From Cytauxzoon felis (Eukaryota > Apicomplexa > Aconoidasida > Piroplasmida > Theileriidae): a stretch of DNA of 64,000 nucleotides. Under the pieces are notes generated by a model that was not told the origin of the DNA, ran no database searches, and saw only the letters and a program-made list of their open reading frames with translations. Position 1 is the first letter of the stretch, and the number at the start of each line of letters is the position of its first letter. The translations under genes and the position numbers were made by a program. Shown here piece after piece: positions 1 to 10,158 of this stretch. The stretch spans positions 1 to 64,000 of the forward strand of contig JAIQCW010000145.1 of the NCBI GenBank assembly GCA_020283715.1. The letters are read 5' to 3'.

Positions 1-582
1 ATCTTCAAGCACCAGATAATATAAAATGTCACTACTAATTATCATCATCTGCTACGCAAAATAAAAGCAACAACAGATGAATTAATAATGTTCGCACATT
101 CAAACAACGTCAAACAAAATTGACTTCAAACAAGCCAATCTTTTCTGAAACGATTATAGTTGGGATGTTAGCAAGAAGGGATTCAAGTATGCCCTACATC
201 TTATAATTAGAACCCCATAATTATATATGAATATAAATAATAATGGTAGTGAAGAATGATGAATTTTATCCAGTAATGATGGCAAATATAATATGAATAT
301 ACTATTTAAATAATTTTCTTAAATGTACATTATTAACAATTTTTATTCTCTATGAAATTCATTCTATATTATCATTCTTCATAATGCAGTTTTCAGAATT
401 TGTAACATTAACATGTGAAAAACCTAAATTATTTAGGTGTTTTAATATTAAATTAGAGTAATTATTTTATTTTTATATAATAATGAAATTTATAGCTTTA
501 TTAATAATATCAAAATTACATCAATACAATTAGCTAGATGTGTAATAGTATGTAATTATTATAATATACTTCAGCGTTTCAG
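1..582. other. AT-rich intergenic stretch, no gene seen
   Basis: I see no open frame with splice signals and no RNA gene here. The next gene begins with an ATG at 583. The end of a gene lying further left could be hidden here, but nothing supports it. Confidence 0.5.
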
Positions 583-1978
583 ATGACAATTGATGATTTA
601 ATGGTAGTACCTATAAATGTTGATGAAATTATATTGATGGAAATATCTACAATACCTGATTTAGAAGATAAAATTTATAATATTTTTAATGATAGTGTAA
701 AATATAATATGAGAGAGGTATGATGTGTTATCATTTTTAATCACATCTTATCAGTATGAACCTAATATTGATGTAATTTGTAGAGGAATATATTTTTCAA
801 TGTATGTTCAACATTCATCTTCATCAATCTACACTTAGGTTATGTAAATTATTAATAAGTTCACAGTGGTTCCATTATGGTAATGATATGAATTATTTAA
901 TATCGAGTAAATTTCTTGATGATGATACAAGGTAATTATCTTATAATTTATCTCACATGCATATCCTTCAGACATACTACATGTTTCACTAGTAGGATTT
1001 GTAATTATAAATGCGATGATAAAGCAGTGTTTATAACATTGGAAATAAAGTATATGATTATTACGGTTAATAATATCAAATTAGAAGATATACATGCAAT
1101 TGATTATAATAATAAATATCTAGCATTACCGACATGTAGATCACATGTAAATGTTTATTCCATAATCGACTCGACTAGTAAATCATGTAAATTTATTAAA
1201 TATTATTGGTATTACTTAAAATAATTACATTATTCTATTATTTTCATAGGTACAAGACTCATGGATATATATTAAAGGATCATCACCTATCCCATGTTGC
1301 AAACATATCATTCTCCACAAACAAAATATATACATTTCCAGCATTCCTACTATTGAAAACACAGTCTACAATACTACCATTCAAGACTAGGAATAATAGG
1401 ATGAAGATAATACAAGATATACTGAGGTAATTCTACAATTCATATATTCATGCATTCATAGTGATATTAAACAACACTGCAATCTAAATGCCGAAATCAT
1501 CAAATCACCCATTGGTACATTTGTAACAATGACGAAAGGATCCAAGCCAAAATTTTATGAGTGCGAGTGTTGTATAGGCAAAGAAGAAAACTGCCTAAAG
1601 GATAGAAACACATGTGATGTATCTATATATAGTCGACCTCAAGTGGAACCCGTGGCTGATCTCAGGGAAGCGGAGGGGGAAGTAAATAGAGGAAGCTGTC
1701 TGCAAGACGAAGGTGAGGTTGGAGACGAGGTTAGGGATTGGACATCAGGTGGAACAGATCAATGTAATGTGAAGGGAGATGTATTAGAAGGACTTGTTTG
1801 TAATGAAAAGTTTGCATCATTTGATAATATTATTCCTTCGGTTCCGTATAAGAGTAGCAATAATAATCATGAGGTGAGAATACCGATATCACCGACGGTA
1901 TTAAAAAAGTATGAGAAGATAACAATTGATGATATAATGGATTATGATTTCTGGTTGAAATTAAAGGATATTGATTGA
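583..1978 (+). CDS. unrecognised six-exon protein, about 401 aa, carrying an in-frame R1 repeat
   Basis: I do not recognise this protein. Six exons join in frame: 583-717, 755-801, 839-931, 972-1208, 1250-1426 and 1462-1978. The five introns are 35-41 nt, each GT..AG, and the sum gives 401 codons plus stop. The N-terminal half is a mixed hydrophobic/charged region without a visible signal peptide or membrane segment. A cysteine-rich patch (YECECCIGKEENC) precedes the repeat. At about residues 227-268 the GC-rich R1 repeat is translated without a stop (VADLREAEGEVNRGSC), so that part is probably a recent insertion and not part of the fold. The remaining tail is ordinary AT-rich coding sequence ending in FWLKLKDID. 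It is convergent with MSH2, 52 bp from stop to stop. The exon model is good because all phases agree; the function is unknown. Confidence 0.7.
1634..1761 (+). repeat. R1 repeat, copy A (coding)
   Basis: A GC-rich block in AT-rich surroundings, sharing the core GATCTCAGGGAAGCGGAGGG and the tail CTGTCTGCAAGACGAAG with copies B and D. It begins with ACCTCAAGTGGAA, as copy C does. It is read in frame in the gene at 583-1978. Boundaries are estimated from where similarity fades. Confidence 0.8.
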
Positions 1979-2025
1979 AGTTAAAGTATATCGATTGAAG
2001 TTAAAGTATATCGATTGAGTTTAAG
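1971..2025 (+). repeat. three tandem copies of a ~20-bp unit
   Basis: The unit GAAGTTAAAGTATATCGATT is repeated almost three times. It begins at the stop codon of the gene at 583-1978 and fills the short gap before the MSH2 stop codon. Confidence 0.85.
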
Positions 2026-2030
2026 GTGCA

Positions 2031-4665
2031 TCACATTATACCATCTAGAACAATTGGTATATTATTATAGAATTCATCGAATGTTTTTGCTTTAAATAAT
2101 TCATTTATTTTTTCGTAATTGTATAAATCTTCCAATTCCTTCAATCTATTTTTAGCGTTATTAATAACCTGAGAAGTGTATATTTATATTTAAGATACAT
2201 ACGTCCATTGGGAAATTGGCAATGAGTGCGACGTTAATACCGAATGATTTTTTAGATACGCCATTATTTATCTTGTACAGAAATGTCATTGATAAATTGT
2301 CATTAAGAAATTCTGCGGATAAATGTTTATTTGCAACACCTTTATATTCTATAAATTTTAATGGGTTAATTAGTTTAATAATACCATCTGCTAATTTTCC
2401 TAATTCATGGAAATGTGTAGCACAGAGGCAGAAGCATTTTGCACGTTCAATTAAATGTACAAGTATTCCCCAAGCAAGTCCGAATCCCTGAATTTAAATT
2501 ATAATCTAATGAGCATAAACTTACATCATTGGTTGAAGTCCCTCTTCCTAATTCATCAATGATAACGAGTGATCTTTCATTTGCGATTCTCAATATAGCA
2601 GCGGATTCGATCATTTCGACCAAAAATGTGGATATACCTCTGAAAATTATTGATAGAATCATTGTGACTCACCTTTTTTGTATATCGGAAGCACCAATTC
2701 TACATAATACATGTTTAAATATGGGTAGCTTTGCTTCAGAACATGGTACAAATGACCCAATTTGATTCATTATAACAATAAGCGCGGTCTATTGATGGTT
2801 TATCATATATAACTTACTGCAAACCTGTTTAATATATGTAGATTTGCCACCCATATTTGGTCCTGTAGTGATATGTACTCTTGAAGTATTTCTATTCATA
2901 TAGAAATCATTGGCAACAAATGAATGTGTAGTGAGTGTATGTTCAATAATAGGATGTCTAGCTTCTAATAATTCAATTTCATTATTAGTTTCATCAATAA
3001 TTGGTCTAACATATTTGTTAGTGGTTGCAGCTTCAGCAAAAGCAACTAATATATCAAGTGTAGCAATAATTTTTAGAAATGATTCAATTAGTGTCCAATA
3101 TGTAGATGCTACTTTAAATGTTTTATTAACGAGTATAGATTGTGTTTCATTATATAATGAAGATGTTTGATTAAATTGTGAACATAATTTTCTTAATTTT
3201 GCAGTTGTAAATAAAAATTCATTCTTATTTAGTCTGATTTTCTCTATTTGAATTCCAGGTATTTCAGTTTGTTCGATAGCCGTTCGATCACTTTTTGGTA
3301 CTCTAAATAAGAAACCCATACTATTACATTCAACAAGTTTTACACCTTTCTTTTTCCTTTTAGTAGAATTGAATCGTAATTCCTCCTCTATGGTACTCCT
3401 CAATACCTCCATTTCTTCTCTAATATTATCTAATTTATTAGCTAATTCAATTAAAGTTGGATCAAAATTTCGATTAATTACATAATTACGATTTTCAGCT
3501 TCCTTTAAATCAATGGTCTTTTCAATTAAACGTAAATATGTCTCCAACATACTGGACATATTAGTTAAAGGTTCAGTAAATACAGAATGTATTGTATTTG
3601 AATGAACACCTTGATATGGGCGCAAAATAAATTGTACCATACGATTAACAGCCACAATGCAGTCATATAAATTTACTAAATCTTCAAATGTTAATCTTGT
3701 TTTAAATTTATTATTATTTTGATTGATTTCATAATTACGTAATTTTACAACTATAGAATCTAAATCTGGAACTCTACGTAAACATTCTGATTGAATTAAT
3801 CTAAATAATTTAGTTTTAAATGCTTCAACGCAATCATGTCTCTTTTTAATTTCATCAATATCGGTTAATGGTTGTGAAATCCATACTTTCAACATTTGAT
3901 TACCGACGGTTGTACGGCATTTATTCAATATGCCATATAATGTAGCATTTGGCTCTAAAGTAATTAATAATGAGATATTTCATATAATACATACTGGAAG
4001 TAGGAGTTGGTAATATACACAATGAATTAAATGCGGCTTTATCCATAGCAAGATAAGAGTCGATGGAATAGTATGATAAGGTAAATCTATTTTTATATAG
4101 ATTTTTATTCAAAAAATCAAAAGTGTCTAAAATTATTAAAAACAACTTTAAACAAAGTTTACATCCAAGTTCCTTTAAATGATTCCTTAAATCATCTTTT
4201 TTAAGAAGATATTGCTCCAATAAATTGTTACACCTAATCTCTAAAGAGTTGTTATAAATAAAATTTTGTAAATTTACCATCGTTATTAGATAACACTGTA
4301 ACCATACCAATGTATACATGTCTAGATGGTTTAATATTACATGCAGTTAGTACTAGATTTATACGTTTAATATCGACTTCATCATTATACGTAACAAGTA
4401 CACATGTTGTAGGCATAATCTAAATATGTAATGTGTAGAGTACAAATTAAATTACCTGTAATAATAATGATTCCAATTGTGTAAAGAACTCATTGTCTGT
4501 AAATTCTGTAACTTTTAATGAATGATCTGCCAAATTAACGATAAATAATCCAACTTGTTTTAAAAAAGTATTTACCGACTTCACCAATATACCTAATATT
4601 ACATGTGAATCATTCAATTCATCATTGGAAATATCATTGATTGTAGATATCTTGCTATCTTCCAT
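2031..4665 (-). CDS. MSH2: DNA mismatch repair protein MSH2 (MutS homologue), lacking domain I
   Basis: Eukaryotic MutS homologue that, with a MSH6-type partner, binds mismatches in the nucleus and uses ATP to start repair. Eight exons join in frame: 4665-4456, 4419-4308, 4240-3995, 3954-2825, 2788-2673, 2639-2525, 2487-2203 and 2168-2031, giving about 783 aa. Domains visible are the connector ([18 protein letters not shown]), the lever/clamp with [15 protein letters not shown], and the ATPase with Walker [14 protein letters not shown], Walker B/signature [16 protein letters not shown] and the ATHFHEL motif. MSH2 is favoured over other MSH proteins because [17 protein letters not shown] and [13 protein letters not shown] follow MSH2. 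Human MSH2 is 934 aa; the roughly 120-residue N-terminal mismatch-binding domain I is absent from this model. An undetected upstream exon is possible, but no suitable ATG or frame is seen before an R1 repeat at 4943. Confidence 0.93.
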
Positions 4666-4942
4666 GATGAATAAATTAAGTGAATGATTAATGTGTATGT
4701 GTTGTGTGTATGATGTTGCTATAAACTACCCTGCAATACACATTGTTGTCTTGAATTTATACTATAAAAATATATAAAAATAAAATATATATTTAATATT
4801 TTGTTAAAGAATCATCACTCAAATGTCATTTTATTGCACATTAAATCGCTTCTATATATGACATGTTACATCATTCCCATTTTATTCCATTATACACACG
4901 ACACGAAATAACTATATTCTTGTACATTCTCTATTCGTTCTA

Positions 4943-5045
4943 CCTGAGGTTATACAACCACTGTTGCCACTAGCCGTGGCGGCCTCCTCTATTTACTTCC
5001 CCCTCCGCTTCCCTGAGATCAGCTGCGGGTTTTCCACTCGAGGTA
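4943..5045 (-). repeat. R1 repeat, copy B (intergenic)
   Basis: Reverse-complement copy of R1 containing TATTTACTTCCCCCTCCGCT and CCCTGAGATCAGCTGCGGG. It is nearest to copies A and D. It lies about 280 bp upstream of the MSH2 start. Confidence 0.8.
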
Positions 5046-5429
5046 AATTCCTCAATAATATTTTAATTAATTGAATTAAATACAATAATTATCTTCTCTC
5101 GATCATTTACAATTGAAGTTTAGTATTTATATAATTTTAAGAAATGTAATCATTTATATATATGTATTACTATCTTATACAGTAGTATACTACACATCAT
5201 GTTAGTAGTTATATAGTATATATATTATAATTATTATTTATATTAATATTTGTATATCATCATATAACGATACTTCTACCTTCAATTGTATTGATATAGT
5301 AGGATAATATATAGTTATTTCTCAATCTTCAATAGACAATGATAATATAGTGGGAATTATAGTGTCGATCATCCCGACATTTCTGGGGTTATGTGGTGAA
5401 TTGAAGGTAAAGAATTAACCTCGCGTGTA

Positions 5430-5537
5430 GACCTCAAGTGGAACCTGGAAGCGATCTACGGGAGCTGGAAGGGGAAATAAATAAAGGAGCTGTCTGCAAG
5501 ATGAAGGAAGGTAGTGAGTGGACTTCGGTGGAGCTAA
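5430..5537 (+). repeat. R1 repeat, copy C (intergenic)
   Basis: Begins ACCTCAAGTGGAACC like copy A, but its core reads GAAGCGATCTACGGGAGCTG, which matches copy E inside DOP1. It ends CTGTCTGCAAGATGAAGGAA. The family therefore has two subtypes: A/B/D and C/E. Confidence 0.78.
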
Positions 5538-5696
5538 CATCAATTCAATATATTAAATATATCTAGAGAGTAAATATATCTAGTGTGTTAAAATATAGAT
5601 TTGTGTGTATACTTCGTTTAAATTTTGTTTTTATTGGCTGAAGAGTTATGAAATCCGGTGAAGCTGTTTGCGTTCCTGTATGATTGGTATAAGTTA

Positions 5697-8600
5697 TTAA
5701 TCGACTAACCTGATGCTTGTGCTATTTAGAGGTTTCTTTTGCGATTTATCCCATCTGAATGATTTCATGATAAATGCGGGATTTTTGGATGGTGATTTAA
5801 TTGTACTAGAGTCATCATTATTGATAAAATTGAAAGGGTTCATGGGGTTTGATTTAGTTTCATTAGAATTTGAGAAAATAGAATCAATTCCACTATTCAC
5901 CATAGAATCGATAATATTACGTCTATCTTTCAGAGAGTAATTGACATGTGATTGTATATTATTGACTTTAAATAATATTAAATTAATTAATAGTAACAAA
6001 CCTTTCTTAACGGATGTTTGTAATTTGAAATCTACAAACTTTTCAAGTTCATACGATTCTGTAACTTTATCTTTACTACTTCTATTATCTTTAAATCCTA
6101 ATAATTGTTTCAATTCTTTTTTATCAAGTTTCTTTAATGATTCTTCAGAATCCGATTCTTCATCATCTGAGGATTCAAAATCACTTAAATGTAAATCATT
6201 TAATCTATTGCCTTTAGATTTCTTTATTTCCATCAATAATTTCATCCTCTCTTCTCTTCTTGTCATTTCTCTTTCACCACGTTCTTTAAAAGCCATCAAT
6301 TTAGCAATTTCATTTTCTTCTTGTATCTTTAAATCCTCATAAAATCTCTGTCTTGCGATTTCTTCATCTTCTTCATTCAATTTTTCAACTTCGCCTATGA
6401 AATTCTCCATCTCACTTGACATTTCATCGTCTGTAGTCTCACTTTCCGATTCCGATGAATTCTGCAAGCGTTTCCTCAATAATTCCAGTGATCTTTTAAT
6501 ATCTTCAGGGTCGGATAAATTCTCATCATCAGATTCTATAGCTTCGTACTCTATCATATCCTTCAAAATCTCTCTCATTCTATGAATCTTTTCCCTTTTT
6601 GTTATCTTATTACGCATGTAATCTACCGTTGTAGTCTGGGTTTGCTGAGGTGGAAGATGCTGATGATCCTCAGTGGAAGGTTGTGATATCATTGTATTAT
6701 TTTTGAAGTTTGGATTATCCTCAGACTTTAAATCTTCGAATTTCGGATTATCCCCAAACCTCGGACCTTCGACCTTTGCATCATCCTCAGATTTCAAATC
6801 TCCATTAATCTTCACGTAATTTGAAATTAAATCATCGTCTAATATGCGTCTTCTCTTATTAGTCGTCAAGTTCATATTGGCATCTTCGATAACACTAACG
6901 ATTCTACGACCTAGTAGTTCTGGACATTCTGGGAGTTTCTTTGCTTTCTGGATCTTTTTATATACATGGCGGAATAGGTGTGTTAATTTGACCTGTTTTG
7001 CACCTTCTCTCAACAATTTTGGACCCGGCGCTGATGTATCTACAGATGTATGAAGTGCTTCTTTATCCTGATGTTCAAATTCATCTTTAATCTCATTGAC
7101 TGGAATTCCATCATTTGAAGATTTCACAGTACTTTCATTTGAAGATTTCACAGTACTTTCATTTGAAGATTTCACAGTACCTTCAAGTTGATTTACGTCC
7201 GCCTGATTAACTTCATCCACACTCTTCACATCTTCATTGATGTCCGATGGATGAAGGAGAGATTTCCCATCTCCATTGATGTCCGATGGATGAAGGAGAG
7301 ATTTCCCATCTCCATTGATATCTAGTGGATGAGGTTCATAACTTCCTCCTGCATCTTCAATTGAACAACCATCGGGTACATCTCCAGTAACATCTGCGGG
7401 TTCTTCGTTTGTTAAATGATCCATTTCATTATTTCCATGTGCATTCGTCAATGGTAGATCATCTGGAACATTGGATGTGACATCGTCTTCATGTTTAATT
7501 CCACAGAGCCATGGTGAGTGTTGGCGTAGTGCGATTGAAAGCTTATTCCATTTCTTAGAAAATTTAGGATCAAACCATGGTTGAGGATTTACATTATAGG
7601 ATTTAACTCCATCTTGTTCATTAGGTGTGTAAAGTAAAATGATACCATAGGAAGTTGCGTATTCTTGTCTCGTACCGCCATTTAATTTTTGATGTACAGA
7701 TGCATATTGCATTAAATATTGGTATGCTAAATCATTAGCTTTACCAAATTTAGGTTTAATATATACAAGCTTACCGTGTTTATTAGAAGAATCAAACTCT
7801 CTCCTATTAGGATTAGACCATTTGGGTCCCTTACCATATAATTTACAAGCAGCTTCAAGTACCGATAATGTACATAATGCATTTTTAAATGTATGATCAT
7901 GTGTTTTTTTAATGATTTTATCAATTTTTTCCTTAATACCCATTGAACTCTTCTGTTTAAATTTGTTTTCCTTCATCATTTGTAATGCTTTCCAGCAGTT
8001 GTCACCAAATGAGTCAATGTACTGTGAATCACTTTTTGAATTATCCAATGTGTCATCAAAGTTAAAAAATGGCATAGTTGATTCATTACCAAGACTATCC
8101 ATAATATTATCAAATGAATCAATTTGATTTCCAACAACTGATGATTTTATATTACTTCTCTTTGGTGTAGAGTATGCACCTATACCTAGGGATGTAAAAC
8201 CTGTTACATTAGATACACCTGTTCTAAGTACAGAATCCATAGATTGTTGATCTTCCATTAAATGACGTGCACCCATCGAATTCTGATCAATTGATACACT
8301 ACAACCATCGAATATATCATCAGTACCATTATGCATAATTGAAAATGTACCGTGACGTGAAAAACTATTAGAACTGCTACTGAAACTCATCTTTTGATTC
8401 AAATCTGCACCACTAGGATTAACACGAGGATTCAACCAGTACATTGTTAAATTCTTATCAAGTGAATTATAATCCACACCACTATCAATCTTAAGCTTTA
8501 TATATTTGCTATATCCTATACGCTCAACCAATCTCAAATCCTCCATCAAATCCATTATAAACCACAGCTGAAGGAATATGATGAAGGAAGGTGGAGGAGG

Positions 8601-9404
8601 TAAAAGGGTATTCAATATTAAAGGGGGAATAAATCATCAACTCACCTTTTGTCTGGCGGATTTATAAGCGATTTTATTCGAGAGAGCAAATTTATTCAAT
8701 TCATCCAATAGGGGAATGTTCTCAATATTCTTTCGAACATATTCGATATAGCAATTTAAACCTCGTAATTGTTCTGTAGAACATCGAACAAGATTGGATA
8801 GTATAAAACAATCACTCTTGTAATCAATTACACGTCTAAATATTATTAATTGAATTAATCTATACGTACATAAATGCAGGATCAGTTTTGTAATCTAATG
8901 AAATCTTATTCCTCATTGATTCATTGCGATATGTAAGATTGGTATAATTCAATGATCTATCAACACATGATAATATACTCCTCTTTCCATGTCTAGTAAT
9001 TTCATATACCCATTCATATTTTTTCCTAGTAGGCACATAATTATACGTCAAATCACCATGTGCAAATAAAATACTATCTTCATTTATATACATTGGCCTC
9101 AATTCTTCTGGTATTATATCATTAAGACTATCCATTAACCATTTCTCAATGTCATTATCCTACACATTGATGATGGAAGTGTGAAGTGATGATGGATATA
9201 TTGAGTGAAGATGAATAGTGATAAACTTACAGATCGGTTGGAATTGCTACGATTATCCCCGCTATTTCCATCATTAATCAAAAGAGATTCAACTTTTGAA
9301 TCCGTGTCCTATAATATGTCATAATAAAAATGTGTAGTTACCTTAAATGAATCGTCAATGAATAAGTCATCTTTGGAAATAATTGAATCTACAAATGAAC
9401 CCAT
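5697..9404 (-). CDS. large acidic coiled-coil-rich protein, about 1151 aa, function unknown
   Basis: I do not recognise this protein. Six exons join in frame: 9404-9342, 9308-9231, 9159-8870, 8835-8646, 8567-6002 and 5965-5697. The ATG at 9404 is the first in frame. The N-terminal third (residues about 60-280) looks folded, with conserved-looking stretches such as LTYNYVPTRKKYEWVYEITR and SNLVRCSTEQLRGLN. The middle is low complexity, with two DNA tandem repeats (7111-7182 and 7235-7335). The C-terminal third is acidic and predicted coiled coil, with runs of E/D/K/R, ending in a basic KSFRWDKSQKKPLN motif. The 36-nt intron 5966-6001 is a multiple of three without a stop. Claspin/Mrc1-like or nucleolar scaffold proteins have such an architecture, but I see no diagnostic motif. 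Its start is 184 bp from the divergent DNLZ gene, suggesting a shared promoter. Confidence 0.72.
7111..7182 (-). repeat. three 24-bp tandem repeats within CDS
   Basis: The unit of 24 bp (TCATTTGAAGATTTCACAGT plus four bases) is repeated three times without gaps at 7111, 7135 and 7159. It encodes an 8-residue repeat, SSNESTVK, in the low-complexity middle of the acidic protein. Confidence 0.95.
7235..7335 (-). repeat. 39-bp tandem repeats within CDS
   Basis: Two nearly identical 39-bp units (7235-7273, 7274-7312) and a third partial, diverged one encode a 13-residue repeat, SDINGDGKSLLHP. The unit length is a multiple of three, so copy-number change keeps the frame. Confidence 0.93.
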
Positions 9405-9588
9405 TTCTACATTTAAATTAAAATTACTGAATTTTTATTAAATTGATATAAAATGTAATGTAATTATATTGTTACACATTTCTTATGTATTGATGAAAAA
9501 CATCATTCCACACTTCAATCATCATCACACCTCAGACATCATTCCACACTTCAATCACATTTATACTTCGATAAATCGGTATATATAA

Positions 9589-10063
9589 ATGTCTATGTTA
9601 TGTGGATTATTGAGATTTATAAATTCTAGTATTACATCATCTAATTTCCATCGGATAAATCGCAGACTCTCTCAACTAAGATACTCCACTGGCGGTAATT
9701 CCAAGTCTATAAATTTAAAAATAGACGACATTAATAAATCTAATCGTTATGTGATTGTATTTACTTGTAAAATTTGTAATTATAAAAGTACTAAAACATT
9801 TTCAAAGGTTTTGTAAAATTATTTCAAATTCTCATCTCTATTACAGCAAGCTTATCATCACGGAGTAGTATATGTCAAATGTTCAGGATGTAACAACCGT
9901 ATGTTTTCAATCTTCATTTCCATATTCGCCATCAGTTCATCTCATCTCAGATCAACTTGGTTGGTTTGGCGACCCCGAAAACATTGAAGATATCGCCAAG
10001 AGAACAGGTGATGATTTTCATAAAATCGAAATGGGCATAGACTCCCCCGAAACTAAAGAATGA
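9589..10063 (+). CDS. DNLZ: DNL-type zinc finger protein (Zim17/Tim15/Hep1), mitochondrial Hsp70 escort
   Basis: Small mitochondrial matrix protein that keeps mtHsp70 soluble for protein import and Fe-S cluster assembly. Three exons, 9589-9807, 9847-9898 and 9936-10063, give 132 aa. The zinc finger has two CxxC pairs (FTCKIC and KCSGC). It is followed by LHLISDQLGWF, which fits the family's DNL motif region (HLIADNLGWF in other members). The first ~35 residues are rich in R, S and N and low in acidic residues, as in a mitochondrial presequence. The ATG at 9589 is the first in frame. It is divergent from the acidic protein gene (184 bp) and convergent with glycyl-tRNA synthetase (95 bp). Joining exons 2 and 3 restores the LHLI motif, which supports the splice model. 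Confidence 0.93.
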
Positions 10064-10158
10064 AGGAAGGACGATAGTGCAATGTGGGAAGAAAGGTATT
10101 TCAAGTCGTACAATACATCACATCAATGTAGGAAGGAAGAAATTTACTTCAAAAGTCA

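Larger units (their letters stand above)
4666..5696. other. intergenic region with two R1 repeats
   Basis: About 1 kb without a supported gene between MSH2 and the acidic protein gene. It is strongly AT-rich apart from two GC-rich R1 copies (4943-5045 and 5430-5537). The MSH2 promoter should lie at its left end. Confidence 0.6.
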
